This document shows positions 36,157 to 47,796 of a DNA stretch of 64,000 bases, piece after piece. The notes below the pieces were generated by a model that was given only the letters and a program-made list of their open reading frames with translations, did no database searches and was not told the origin of the DNA. Made by a program: the position numbers and the translations under genes. Position 1 is the stretch's first letter; every line of letters begins with the position of its first letter. The stretch covers positions 2,232,001 through 2,296,000 of the forward strand of contig JAGVVL010000017.1 of assembly GCA_018287875.1 (NCBI GenBank), read 5' to 3'. Origin of the DNA: Nigrospora sphaerica. Taxonomy: Eukaryota; Ascomycota; Sordariomycetes; Amphisphaeriales; Apiosporaceae.

Positions 36157-36608
36157 GTGGGGGCGAACATGGTCCTCCCAGACTTGAATCTCAGATAACA
36201 GGAAAAGCCAAAGCCCTTTTCTTCCTTATGGCGCAGACACCGGGCGCACCCCCGACTATCCGTCTGAAGCCTTGCAAGTTTTGCAAGCCATAGCTCCTCC
36301 CGAATGCGGATGGTTATCGCTCGCCTGGCAGGTAATGACCCACCGTACGGTTCTACGGCCCCCCCGGCCCACCACCGCATCGGGCCCTGGCAAAGAAACT
36401 GGAACTTCTTACTGGTTGGATGGCACTGCTACAGATGACTTTGTTTTTTGGTTCTTATAGTGCGAGTCTGGAAATAGATGCGGAAGTACCTTTAGAAATC
36501 AGGAATATAGCAGCCTCGTGTGATTCACGACGGTTTTCGTGATGCACGGTCAGGCAAGTCCAGGCGCTCGACAAACAGACTCCCACCGATTTTGAGAAAG
36601 AGGGCTTG

Positions 36609-36623
36609 CCCCCCCCCCCCCCC
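36609..36623. repeat. Poly-C run
   Basis: Fifteen consecutive C in intergenic DNA. Confidence 0.9.
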
Positions 36624-38409
36624 GGAGTGCTTCTTGCCCCTCCGGACGATGGCGAAGCGGCCGTTGTGAAGGTATGCTTCGAGGGAGCTCGGTTCGGTGA
36701 AGTATTGCATTCCTATGTGTGCCAACTCGGAGGGAAGTGCGGCACGGATCTAAGCAAACGAGGGTTCCTCCACATATTTAGAGCTGTAAGTACCTAGCTG
36801 CCTTGAATCTTTCTCCGAGTCTTCCTCCAGACTTAGGCTCAACATTCGAGCCATTAAAATTAGGGCGTACTTTCGAGAGATAATTATGTGAATTTCCCGC
36901 AAAGTCGGGCACCGTACGAGGCTTATATTTGGGTGAATCATAGATGGGCTTTGTTGGAACGTCTCATAAGTAACTTGGTCTCCTAGATGTAAGACGAGGT
37001 GGAGCGCTACCGCATTCGTCATATTCACTGTGCTTGGGGTTTGGAAACCTCACGTCTCACCACCCCTACCCCAAACTAGGACCATCTTTGCATGGCTCCC
37101 GGGTTAAATGCATGCCATCTAATGCGATTGTACGGGCAAGAGAAGCAGCACCTATTCGCCTGTGAGGATACTGTGTGACCTCGGCACGGCCGATTCGCTT
37201 TGAAACACGCAACGGCCCAATGCTGAACTACGTATATCACATCAATATCTAGTTTCCTCCCCCTCGGTTCACAGACCCGCGCCGGCATAAAATGACGTCC
37301 CGAGCACCTGCTTTTTGCGAAGAACACACAGCCGACTCGAAGGCGTCCTGGCTACTGCACCCCTCGTGAAAAGTCGTTTGTCCCCGCCGAGCAGTAAAGA
37401 CATGGAATTCCGGTGACATCTTACGAGACCTCGAATTGCCTTTGTGCTTGAGGCGGCTGGCGGCTCCTCAACGGAGCAGTACGAGGTGCTGCTATTTCAT
37501 CACCACTGGAGCAAGCCCATCCTTCCTTCCACCTAGGTGGACCTACGATGTTCCCTAGAGCTCCTCACGACGCCCATGCAGGACGTCGAATTCAACAGGA
37601 AGTCCGGCTTCGGGCTCAAGTCGTATTGTGCGGACGGCATTGAGTACACTGTTTTGCTTATCGCGGGCCAAGAGTCGGAAGCTTTCGAAATTAGCCGGAT
37701 GTTGGCATTATTTGCTGTGAATGGTCCCCGAGAGGTGTCGTCGATGAGTACTGACTTTATCGACCCGCACTGCTTGTCTATAGAAGTGCGCGGGAACGTC
37801 ACAACGGCGGATGCAGCTCATGTCCGCCCGCCACAGGTTGCTCTTTCCAGTCCAACGATTGAGAAGGACTGGAAGTGACGGGACAGCCAGAGCGCCATTT
37901 TCCCCACAAGCGACCTCGAGCCGTTTTCTCGCTGATATTTCAATCCTCGAATGGCTATGGAGTGAAACTCGACGGCGATGTTTGACAGAAATACATTGTA
38001 TTTGTCGCTTCGCCCAGGCCAGCGCTTCCGCTCTTACTCACGAAAGAGGTTTAACCCCGTTTTGTCGCGACCCAATCATTTCCCTGCGTTTTCTCTCCCC
38101 CAGCCACCCCGCTCACTAAGTACTTTGTTTAAGTACATCTTACTTCTGTCCGCGCTGACTGTTACTCAGGCCCCATCTTTGGGTGACAGCGCAGGGCTGG
38201 GCTGCCAAAGACGAGAGCACTTCTGCGCGGCCAGTGTCTTTGGGTCATTCAAAAGCCCCGGCGTGTCCAGGACGAGGGGATCCTTCAGAGACCCCGACTG
38301 CGCACAGTGACCCAGCGAAGTAGTTCCGTATCTGCCCTCTATGGATACACCGATCGTCTTCCCCGCCCAGCTATAACGTGACAGCCGCGACGCGGTGAAA
38401 GCAGCCGAC

Positions 38410-41400
38410 ATGGCCGACAACGACCTTGACCCACTATGGCAAGACCTGGACTGGTACGTGACTTACACCCATCCGTCGGTCCATATCTGTCGCGTCCGGT
38501 CCCTGTATACGGCGAATGGGCGACGTGGACGGCGCCGGGGCCGACCCTCGGCCGTTCGGCGTGCTGTGCTGCCGTGCTGCTGGCTGACGTGGCGACGACA
38601 GGGCTATCGGGCAGATGCTGATTATGGGATGGGATGGCACAGAGGTCACGCCCCAGATCCGAGACCTCATTGAACACCACCACCTGGGCTCCATCCTACT
38701 GACGGCCAAGAACCTCAAGAGTAAAGAACCCCGTGCTATCCTGCACCACCATTGCTGACGGTTCCTGATGAAGCTGCCGAGCAGACGGCCAAGTTGGTCC
38801 AGGAGCTCCAGACGATAGCCCACCAGGCGGGACATCCCCAGCCCTTATTGATTGCCCTCGACCAGGAGAATGGCGGTGTCAATAGCCTCTTCGACGAGGA
38901 TTATATATGCCAGTTCCCCAGCGCCATGGGCATCGCCGCGGCCGGCAGCACCGAGCTGGCGTACAGCGTAGCCAAGGCGACCGCCACCGAGATCTCGGCT
39001 GTGGGCGTCAACTTGATTCTCGGCCCCGTCCTGGACGTGTTGACCAATGCGCGGCACCAGCCCCTGGGCGTAAGGGCAGTGGGGGACGATCCCCAGGAAG
39101 CGTCGCAGTACGGCATCGCCACCATGAACGGCTACAAAGACGCTGGCCTTGCGACCTGCGGCAAACACTTCCCCTCGTACGGCAACCTCGACTTCCTGGG
39201 CTCCAGCTTGGACATGCCCATCATCACGCAGACTTTAGAGGAGCTGAGCCTCAGCGCCTTGGTGCCGTTCCGCAACGCCATTGCCACGGGGCGCCTTGAC
39301 GGCATGTTTGTTGGCGGGGTGGGCATCGCCAATGCCGGCATGAACGTCATGCACGCGTGCCTGTCGGAGCAGGTGGTCGACGACTTGTTGAGGAATGAGC
39401 TGGGCTTCAAGGGCGTCGCCATCTCCGAATGCTTGGAGATGGAGTCCCTCATTCAGGAGTACGGCGTCAAAGGCGGCACCGTCATGGCCGTCGAAGCGGG
39501 AAACGACTTGGTCCTCCTCTGTCGCGCCCACGACGTCCAGCTCGAGGCCATTTCCGGCCTGAAGTTGGGCATCGAGAACAGCATCATTTCCAAAGAGCGC
39601 ATCTACACTTCTCTGCGACGCGTCCTGCGCATGAAGGCCTCTTGTGCTTCGTCCTGGCAAAAGGCCTTGAACCCCCCAGGTCTCTCGCTCCTGTCCAAGA
39701 TTCACCCTACGCACCTGGAGCTGTCGAGGAAGGCCTACGATCACTCGATAACCGTGGTAAGAGACAAGGACCAACTGCTCCCCCTCTCGCAGAGTTTGCT
39801 CCAGGAGGAGGAGCTGCTCCTCCTCACCCCGCTCGTCAAGCCCCTGCCCGCCTCGGCGGCAACCAAAAGCATGATGGAGAAAGCGGCCGGCAAGAATGGA
39901 CCCGGATCCCTCCATGAGAGGTGGGTGCACCAGGACAGGGGCGCCATCATGAGTGGCGAGGGGGTGTTTCGCGAGCTCGGGAGGTCGATAGCACGAACGC
40001 GCCACGGGAAGCTCCTACACACCTCTTACACGGCAAATGGCCTAAGACCAGGTGAGTCAACCGCCTGACCCCCCTGGTGAGAAACGAGCGAAATCATTAA
40101 CCAGTTCCCACCCACTTGCTGCAGTCCACGAAAACCTCATTAACCGGGCTTCGGCCATCGTGCTGGTTACGGCCGACGCGAACCGCAACTTGTACCAATC
40201 CGGATTTACCAAGCACGTGGCCATGATGTGCCAGATGCTTCGAGCTTCGGGGCAGAAGAAATCGCTCGTCGTGGTGGCCGTGAGTTCGCCATACGACTTC
40301 GTCATGGACAAGTCGATCGGGACGTACATATGCACCTTTGACTTCACCGAGACGGCCATGGCATCTCTCGTGCGGGCGCTCTGTGGGGAGTTCGTCCCCC
40401 AGGGAAGCATGCCCGGAACGATGCGCAAGACCAAGAAGACGTCCAAGAATCGTCAGCAGTGGCTGGTGGAAAGTTACGACCACGAACGCGACAGCGCAGC
40501 GCTGGATGAGCTGTTGGACCTCCTGGCCCGCTCCAGCACTCCGAACATGCCCTACGCGGGCAGCAACGCGCAGACCTTCCAGCTCTCCAACCCGGGCGTG
40601 GACGAAGCGCACTTTGTCGTGCGGAATAGCAGCACACGCACGCTGTACGGCTTCATCGCGACCTACTACGTCCAGGGCCTGGGGGCCATTGGTGCCATCT
40701 TCGTGGACCCTTCGAAGCGAAATGTGTCGGTGGGCCGGTCGCTACACCGCCGGGCCATCAAGGCGCTGCTGCAGAAGCCGGATGTCAAGAAGGTCCAGCT
40801 GGGCACGTCACTCCCGGGGGCCTTCATGGGCGTGCCGGTCGAGGAGTCGGGCAGCAGCAAGGCCTGGTTCGCCAACATCGGCTGGGACGTGCAGTTCCCG
40901 CGGCGGCTGGCCACCATGGCCATCGACGATGTGCAGTCCTGGACGGCGCCCGAGGGCCTGACCCAGAGCATCCAGCGCGCCCTCATCTGCTTCGACCTCA
41001 TCCAGGGGCTCGAGAACGCCGAGACGGTGCTCGGCCTCGTCGCGGCGCAGGCGGCGCCCGACGTCGTCGAGCTGTACAAGGCCGCCCTCTCGGGCCGGGC
41101 CTGCGGCGTCGTGCGGGCCAAAACCACGACCGACGACCTCTTGGGCACCGTCATCATCTGCCCGCCGGGCAGCCCCCTGACGACGCACATTCCCTGCCTG
41201 CGGCCCGGCGCCAACGAGAGCGTGGGCGGCATCCTGGCGCCCATTGTTCCCTCTACCACGCAGTCGGTTCTGCTTCTCCAGGGGCTGGCTCTAATGGGCC
41301 TACGGCAAAGCAAGAGCCACAGGGCGACTCGATGTGTGCTTAGTTATGTACGTACTTCAACCAACAGCCCGGCATTACGCCTGGTCGGCCGGGGCCTGCC

Positions 41401-41586
41401 GTCTAACGCGTGGTGTATAGGTCCTTGATGATTTCCACGAGCCCCTCGCCTCCATGGGCTTCCAGGTCCAGCAACCGGTCTTTGAGGAAGTCGCTAATTC
41501 ACCCGGCAACGTAAGCCGACATGCGCCCTTGACGCGTATGACGAGCTGTTTGCTAACGAATCACCCAGTGGCCCGACCTGACATAG
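38410..41586 (+). CDS. nag3: GH3 N-acetylglucosaminidase-like / GNAT fusion protein (NAG3)
   Basis: Six exons: 38410-38453, 38602-38720, 38774-40051, 40125-41347, 41421-41510 and 41569-41586 (923 aa). Introns are all GT...AG and frame-consistent. The N-terminal half is a GH3 TIM barrel of the NagZ-like branch: MLIMGWDG, LIALDQENGGVN, GPVLDVLTN, CGKHFPSYGN (K185-H186) and GVAISECLEME (residue 273 onward). Next comes a GH3 C-terminal-like domain (KAYDHSITVVRDKDQLLPL, then RASAIVLVTADANRN). The last third resembles a GNAT acetyltransferase (about 610-740; IFVDPSKRNVSVGRSL as motif A). No signal peptide, so intracellular. In Trichoderma this fusion is a member of the GlcNAc cluster. Compared with bacterial NagZ, the Asp nucleophile is replaced by Glu (S-E-C instead of S-D-D) and the Asp-x-His acid/base pair is not visible. 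Activity is therefore uncertain. Confidence 0.92.
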
Positions 41587-43126
41587 ATAGGTCTCGTTCC
41601 TCGTGCCCTGTTGCTCCGGGACATCTTGACGAAGTTTTATGATGCCACGGCAATCAAATGCCCCTGTGCCATGGGTTGTGGGGTTTTTGGTATTGTTCTT
41701 TCCGCCCTGACGCTCTGGAGGATGCGTGGGCCGTGGGATCTAGGTCGGAAAGCAAACGAAGGAAAGAAGCAGCTGTGTCAAGTTGTGATGTCGTGCAGAG
41801 GACCGGCTTTTCTAGGCTGCATAGGGCTCACGCCCCCCCAGTAAGTAGATAGAGATGTCTCGCCAGGCTTATCAGGGCTTCACGCGCTACCCAGAAACTG
41901 CATGATCCAATTTCAATGCATTTTCCTTCTGTCGCGGTGTTACACACACGAGATCGATTGGCTCCCTGCGCGGCATCTTTAGTATGCATCCGTCCATGCA
42001 TTGCGGCGAGCGGGCCTATGGGATGAGGGTTCGCTTCTATTTAGAAGTCTTGGCTCCACCCACAACCTTTCCCAGTAACAACGTAATGCAATGCAATGTA
42101 CGTGGTCGAGCGCGACCGCTCAAGTCGACGATATATTTTTGCTCCCATGCCGTAAAGTGGCACAGCAGCGCCGAGTGATTGCCAGCGGTCAGAAGTAGCA
42201 GGGAAAGGCAACGGATCCGCACAGTCCAGGCAGCAACTGTGAATACTTTACTGAGATTCCCCTCGGGGCCTAGACTGGTGGACGGCATGGATGCTGTCGA
42301 ACCCCAGCCACAATGAGCGCTAAGAGGAGAGCTTAAAGGCTCATATGGACACAGGATGGATCCTTCACGAGCAGGGTGCCCTGACAAACAACCTTCTCTT
42401 TGGGCTTGTCTCCTCCCCCGCCTCCGAGAACCCCAGAATCGGGGGTGCGGGTGTTGGTGATGGGCCCTTCGCTCCCACAGTAAAAGAGAGGGCTCTATCT
42501 ACTACCTCCCGCTTTTCTTGGGGTTGCCTCCAAGGATGTCCCCCCACTCGTCCGCCCGCTCATTTTCTCGTGATCTTCTTCCGGTTCGTAAGGGCTATCC
42601 TGGCTGGAACGAAACATCCCCAGCACTGGGCAGACCTGGGCCTGTGGACGGAATGATTGTCGGGCTGTTTGCTGGACGGGTTATTGCGGATACGGATGGG
42701 CATGCCGATCTGACCGAGTCTGCCGTAGGATGAGGTAGGTACGTAATGTGGAGCGAGCGCTCATGCATGGGCGATGCATCAGTTCGTTATTCCGGGGGCT
42801 TGTAGGACCGGGACGGCGCCTACATGATGGAGAGGGATCCTGTCAGGCCATCTACTGTAGGCCTGGGCAGCTAATCAAGCCCTTTAGAATGGGTCCCCCC
42901 GTCCCTTCATTCTAACCGCATCCCCTCCATCCCACGCGACGATCAGCGCTTGCGGCTCGGATTGAACGACTACCCCAAAACGAAACCCTCGTATCCTCTC
43001 GCCTTCCCCCTCCGAAATCCACGTCCTCGCATTGACAAGCAACTCGCGCCCGGGGGTCCGCACCTGTTTCGCTGCGCACGCGGCCCTGCGACCTCGAGCC
43101 CGCCCGTTGAGGGAAACAACGATGCG
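41587..43126. other. ron1 promoter and intergenic region
   Basis: 1.5 kb between tandem genes nag3 and ron1. No supportable gene. Expected to carry the nag3 3' end and the ron1 promoter. No clear TATA box found close to ron1. Confidence 0.5.
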
Positions 43127-43196
43127 ATGGCCACTTTCAACTCCATGCCGTCGGCGATACAGTCCGGCGCAAGTCCCAACGATGCCCTGGGGCTGA
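43122..43196 (+). promoter_or_regulatory. Out-of-frame upstream ATG overlapping the ron1 start
   Basis: An ATG with A at position -3 lies 5 bases upstream of the ron1 ATG, in another frame. It opens a 24-codon frame that stops at 43194-43196, inside ron1. Scanning ribosomes would meet it first, so it could limit RON1 synthesis. Confidence 0.6.
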
Positions 43197-45118
43197 ATGC
43201 CGCCGGCGCCCTCGGGCCCAACAGCCTGGGCATCCAAGCTTTCGACCAGGAACTCAACTTTGACGATGGCATGCTGTGAGTCTTTCACCTCTGTCCTTTC
43301 TGCGCGCGGCGTCGTATCTGCCTGCTCGGGAACTCTCCTGCTGTTGTTGCTGCTGCCGCCGCTGCCGCCACCGCCGCGCGGACGTCCCATACATACCTGT
43401 CGTACTCTGTCCCTGGTCGCTCACTGCGCACTCTCGCACAACCAGAGATAACGTCAACGGCGGACTGCACGGCCTGCCCTTCACCCCGACCTACGACTTC
43501 GACAACTTCACCACCACCTTCGAAGACCCCTTCCACTACCCCAAGCCCTACGATGTGGCGCCCGAGCCCGGGGCGTATCCCGACGACGAGGGCTCGTCGC
43601 CCCAGCAGCTCGACGACAAGCTCCTCGGCTTCTCCGCCGTCGCCGTCAAGGCCCAGCCCGTCGACGACGCCACCGGCACCCTCGCCGACGTGGGCATGAG
43701 CGCCGAGCTCTACGGCATGTTCTTCGTCGCCGAGGACGTCTTCGGCGGCGAGGCGACGGGCGCCGCGCGCCCGCTCGAGCTGACCTGCTACCGCCGGAAC
43801 CTCTGGCAGTGCTCGGGCCAGATCACCATGCCGCGCCACTGCGCCCAGGTCGTCAACGAGCAGGGCCGCGCCGTGCCCATCGTCGAGTTCTACGCCGCCA
43901 TCTCCGCCGCCGAGTCTATCGAGGGCAAGCCGACCGAAATCATCTCCATTCCCTGGAAGAGCAGCGCCGGCCACCCCGCCGGCCTGGGCGAGGGCCAGGA
44001 GACCAAGACGGCCGGCCCGCCGCCCAAGATCCCGCTAGATCTCCTCGGCGGCCCGGACGTCGCCGACGGCCACGGCCACCGTGTGACCCTGCCCGTCTCG
44101 TGGAAGCGCCTGCAATTCAAGTCGGCCACGGCCAACAATGGCCGCCGCAAGGGCTTGCAGCAGCACTACGTCGTCCGCATCAGCCTCCTGGGCAAGATGA
44201 AAGTCAACGGCGAGCTCATGAAGATTGCAGAAATCCAGAGCGGCCCCGTCATCGTGCGCGGCCGCAGCCCCCGCAATTTTGACGGTCGAAAGGACGTCCC
44301 CTTGTCCGGCGAGAAGAAGGCGAGCGGCAGCAGTAGCAGTAGCGGCGGCGGTTCCACTACCAGCCACGGCGAACGCCAGCGGTCCCATACCCACGACATA
44401 CCGACGGCGACCCCCAAACAGGAGCGGGCCGAGGTGCCGCAGAATCTGCACCAGTTCCAGCAGTCAGTAGGGAGCTCGTCCCTCCACGCCGGTTCCGGCT
44501 CTGGCGACTGGCCCGCGCCCACGTACGGCGGGCAATCGCAACCGTCCCAGCAGCACCCCGCCAAGAAGATGTCCATGTCGCCGAACCCAAGCCGGCCGCC
44601 CGTGCCGTCCTGGTCCCGGGAGCAGTCGTCCTCGAGCAGTGGCGGCACAAACAACAAGCCGAAGCCGGCCTCGCTGCGGAACCAGAGCTCCCCGGCGGTG
44701 CCGTCCATGCCCATCAGCCTCTCCCTCTCCGAGGACGAGCGCAGCCCCAACCATAACGCCAACCACCGCTCCTCCATGTCCGACGTCCTGCAGAGCCCGA
44801 CTCTGCACCGGGCCGGCACAGCGGGGTCGCTGTACCACGGCCACAGTAGTCCGTACGAGGAGGCCGAGCAGCTGTACGAGTACTTTCCGCTCAGTGTCGA
44901 CGACTGGACGCCGTTGGTGGACACGGTCTATCGTAAGTCTGACAACCCCTCCCCCCCCACGTACCCATAGGACTCGTTGTGGCGAGGCCTCTTGACCGGT
45001 TCAATCACTGACGGCTCATGGATCAGGACCGCATATCGTCCACCATATCGCCGTGCCGCAGGAGATCAAGGCGCAAAAGGTCCGCAGCAAAGCCAAGAGG
45101 TATTTCTCGGCCGAGTGA
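43127..45118 (+). CDS. ron1: Ndt80/PhoG-domain transcription factor RON1
   Basis: Three exons: 43127-43275, 43446-44932 and 45027-45118 (575 aa). The introns start gtgagt and gtaagt and end ccag and tcag. After an N-terminal stretch with TPTYDFDNFTTTFEDPFHYP, the Ndt80-type immunoglobulin-fold DNA-binding domain covers about residues 105-290. Landmarks are LTCYRRNLWQCSG, VEFYAAISAAES, VSWKRLQFKSATANNGRRKG, QQHYVVRISLL and AEIQSGPVIVRGRSPRNFD. The second half is Ser/Pro/Gln-rich and looks like an activation region. Exon 3 adds the conserved end HIVHHIAVPQEIKAQKVRSK...RYFSAE. In Trichoderma reesei the Ndt80-like RON1 is required for GlcNAc growth and activates the surrounding cluster, so the same role is inferred here. 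It lies between nag3 and convergent hxk3. Confidence 0.93.
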
Positions 45119-45748
45119 AACGAGTACCTCGGACCAACAGGCGGTAATTTATGAAGCTCACGAACGGAATGATGGTTGGCGCTATGTTACTCGATGTATC
45201 AACACGGGATTTGTAGTTATCTTTTTGCGATTTATTCCGTTATCTGCTTTTGTTGGCGGCGGCGGCGGCGGCAGCATGGGTGGAAGCGGTGGACGGCTGG
45301 ATTAATGAATTCATCGGACCTGAACGTGAAAGACAGTCGCGTGGCAGTGTGTGTCAACTTGGGGCGAATATACCCTTCTCTGGATGTAACACTGGAGACT
45401 TTCCCCTCCCCCAAGCTTTACACCCGGTCCTCATCGTATGCATACATACATGGATATATGATTTGCCAAACTGTGTGTTTTTTCATGTTCCATTGCTACA
45501 TATAGCTATATAAGGGTTCCAGACATGGACCCTGTTCCCCCCTCAATGTGGAAAGAAAGGACCCTCGCCGGGGTCGCCGCCCCGTTGGCGACCAGGACAC
45601 GAACCACGCGAAAATCACCTCCCATGCTGTGTGTTGACGACAGCAGAAGCTCGTCCCCGGAGGCCTGGTATCATGCATGCTAAAGTGGGATATACTCGGA
45701 CGTTATAAAAGAGAAAAGGAGGGGGGGGAAGCCGGCGAAAGGTTCGAG
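45119..45748. other. Convergent ron1-hxk3 intergenic region
   Basis: A 630-bp gap holding two 3' ends, with a short GGC repeat near 45254 and an AT-rich patch at 45470-45520. No gene seen. Confidence 0.6.
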
Positions 45749-47593
45749 TCAGGCGGCGGCGGCCACGCAGGCGAGGGCGACGGCGGCGCCGAGGATGGAG
45801 CTCTCGAGGGCGGGGACGAGCTCGACGCGGCCGGGGTGGGGGCTCGCGGCGACGAGGCCGTCGAGGTAGGCCTGGCAGTGGGCGCGGTAGCCCGGGTAGT
45901 GCTCGATGACGGAGCCGTTGAAGGCGACCTTGGTGACGGCGGGCGGGGAGGAGTCCGGGGCGTCGCCGGCGGCGCGCGCGTCCTCGGCATCGGTCTCGTG
46001 CCGCAGCTCCCAGAGCGCAAACACCGAGGCCGCCAGGAGGGCGGCCGACCGCCGCGCGATCAGGGACGCGAGGACGGCGACGGCCGCCATGTCGTCCGGC
46101 GTCGGCGCCGCCGCCGACGGGTGCGTCGCCGCGAAGTAGGGGAGCGCCGTCTCGAACGTGGGCGTCGGGTCGCTGTACGCAAGGGGGGTTAGAGCCGGGG
46201 ATCGGCGCGGGTCCCGCGTACGGGGGGACCGCGAGAAAGGGGGACGGTCAACCTACGCGGCGATCCTGGACAGGGTGGCGGTGTCGAGGGAGTAGGGCGC
46301 GGCCAGGGAGGGGGGCAGGAGGCCGGCGAAGAGGCCGGCGGTGTCGACGGCCTCGGCGAGGGCGAGGCGGCAGATCTCGCCGAGGTAGAAGCCGCTGAGG
46401 AGGTGCTCGAGGGGCTGGAAGTCGGGGCGCGGGTGGGCGGCGGCGAGGCCGTCGTCCCAGCGCGTGCGGGGGAGGAGGCCGGGGCGGCGGCCGAACATGC
46501 CGAGCTCGGTGTTGACGATGACGTGGCGCGCGGCGGCGAACCAGGCGGCGGGGCGGGCGCCGAACTTGGCGCGCGCGAAGGCGCCGACGGGCAGCTGCAC
46601 GGCGATGTTGGTGCCCGTGCCGAGGATGAGGCCGAAGCGCGTCGCCGCGTGCCCGTAGGCCTGCGACAGCAGCGTCGCCGCGCCGTCGTTGACGAGCGCG
46701 CCCAGCTCCACGGCCAGCCCCGCCCGCCCGCACGCCGCCTCGAGCACCGCGCCCAGCTCCCGCCCCTCGAGCCCCCGCGTCGCGAGGAAGCCCTTGCCCA
46801 TGCCGAGCAGGCGGCCGCGGCCGAAGCCCGTTTGCCTGCGAACGGGTTAGTCCGGGAAAAGAGGGAACAGAAAGGGGGGGAGAGGAACAAAAGGAGAGGG
46901 GAGGTGGGCGAAATGGGAGGGAGGGTGAACGAAAAGGGAGGGGAGGGGAACAAAAAGGGGGGAAGGGCGGGCGGCGACGTACTCGACGGGAAAGCTCCAG
47001 GCCAGGCCCAGGGGGATCGGACGGCCCGGCGTCGGTCTCCAGGTGGCATCGCCCTCGAGCACCTCCTTGATGCGCACCGCCATCCAGTCGAAAAAGGCCT
47101 CGCCCTCGAGGAGCTTGACCTCGGGCGTGATTTTGAAGCTGTCCATGCGCACGATCTCGCTCGCGCGCCCGGCGGCCTCGCGGCCGCGCAGCTCGACGAG
47201 GGCGACGCGGAGGGTGGAGCCGCCGACGTCGAGGGCGACGTAGCGGCCCTGCTCGGCGCCGCTGGGCAGGAGGTGGTGGTACGAGGGCAGCATCGACTCG
47301 GCGTGGCTGTGCAGGCGCTCGCGGAACTCGAGCTTGAGCCCCGCCGCGAAGCGCCCCAGCCGCTCGGCCTCGGTCGGCCCCAGGAACAGCGCCTCGGCCT
47401 CGCGCAGGAAATCCTCGACCCCCCGCGCCGCCGCCGCCGCCGCCGCCGGCTTCCCCGGCGGCGGTCCGGCGGCGGCGCGGCGTCCCCCGAGCGCGGCGGG
47501 GCTGACCCAGAGGGCGAACAGGGCCTGCAGGAATGACTGGCCCCGGAGCAGGCTCTTGAGGGCCGCGAGGAGGACCTTCTGGACGCTCGTCAT
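45749..47593 (-). CDS. hxk3: Hexokinase-family sugar kinase HXK3 (GlcNAc kinase candidate)
   Basis: Three exons on the minus strand: 47593-46983, 46835-46257 and 46172-45749 (537 aa). The introns start gtacgt and gtaggt and end gcag and acag. Hexokinase landmarks are visible: phosphate 1 loop YVALDVGGSTLRVALVEL, substrate segment WSFPVEQTGFGRGRLLGMGKGF spanning intron 1, catalytic Asp in ALVNDGAATLLSQAY, phosphate 2 loop LILGTGTNIAVQLP, VNTELGMFG and HLLSGFYLGEICRL. HXK3-type enzymes lie in the fungal GlcNAc cluster and are thought to phosphorylate GlcNAc, as HXK1 does in Candida. The N-terminus has a hydrophobic/basic segment (about residues 4-28) not typical of glycolytic hexokinases. In-frame ATGs also occur at 47614 and 47743; I chose 47593 because resemblance to relatives begins there. 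Very GC-rich and Ala/Arg-rich. Confidence 0.9.
46836..46982 (-). repeat. Pyrimidine-rich imperfect tandem repeat forming hxk3 intron 1
   Basis: The 147-bp intron is almost entirely copies of a C/T-rich word of the form CCTTTTxGTTCxCCTCCC. It stays open in the exon frame until a TAA near its 3' end. Confidence 0.65.
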
Positions 47594-47779
47594 GGCAGAG
47601 GTGAGCGGCGGCATGACATCGGGGGAGGGTTGGGCAAGGGCCGGATCCGAAGGAGATGCGAAGGGAGGGCTCAGGGTGGGAGCATCAGGACGTGGTCGTT
47701 TAATAAGAAGAGGAGGGACGGATCGGCGTCGTCCTGGTGCCATTCGCCATCTCCGCCTAGGGAGAGGTCGAATACGAAA

Positions 47780-47796
47780 GGGGGGGGGGGGGGGGG
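47780..47796. repeat. Poly-G run upstream of hxk3
   Basis: Seventeen consecutive G (poly-C in the hxk3 sense), about 190 bp upstream of the chosen start codon. Confidence 0.9.

Larger units (their letters stand above)
34945..38409. other. Divergent dac1-nag3 intergenic region, 3.5 kb
   Basis: Must contain the promoters of dac1 and nag3. Visible elements are a perfect 14-bp palindrome (36024-36037), an imperfect hairpin (36126-36156) and a run of 15 C (36609-36623). A frame at 37537-37878 lacks a convincing start and shows no family resemblance. There is no transporter-like frame, so ngt1 is not hidden here. Confidence 0.55.

Noticed and set aside
37537..37878. 113-codon frame upstream of nag3
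   Set aside because: Begins with GTG rather than ATG, and both strands are open. No resemblance to a known protein.
46403..47536. 377-codon plus-strand open frame
   Set aside because: Antisense shadow of hxk3, low complexity, crosses an hxk3 intron without change in character.
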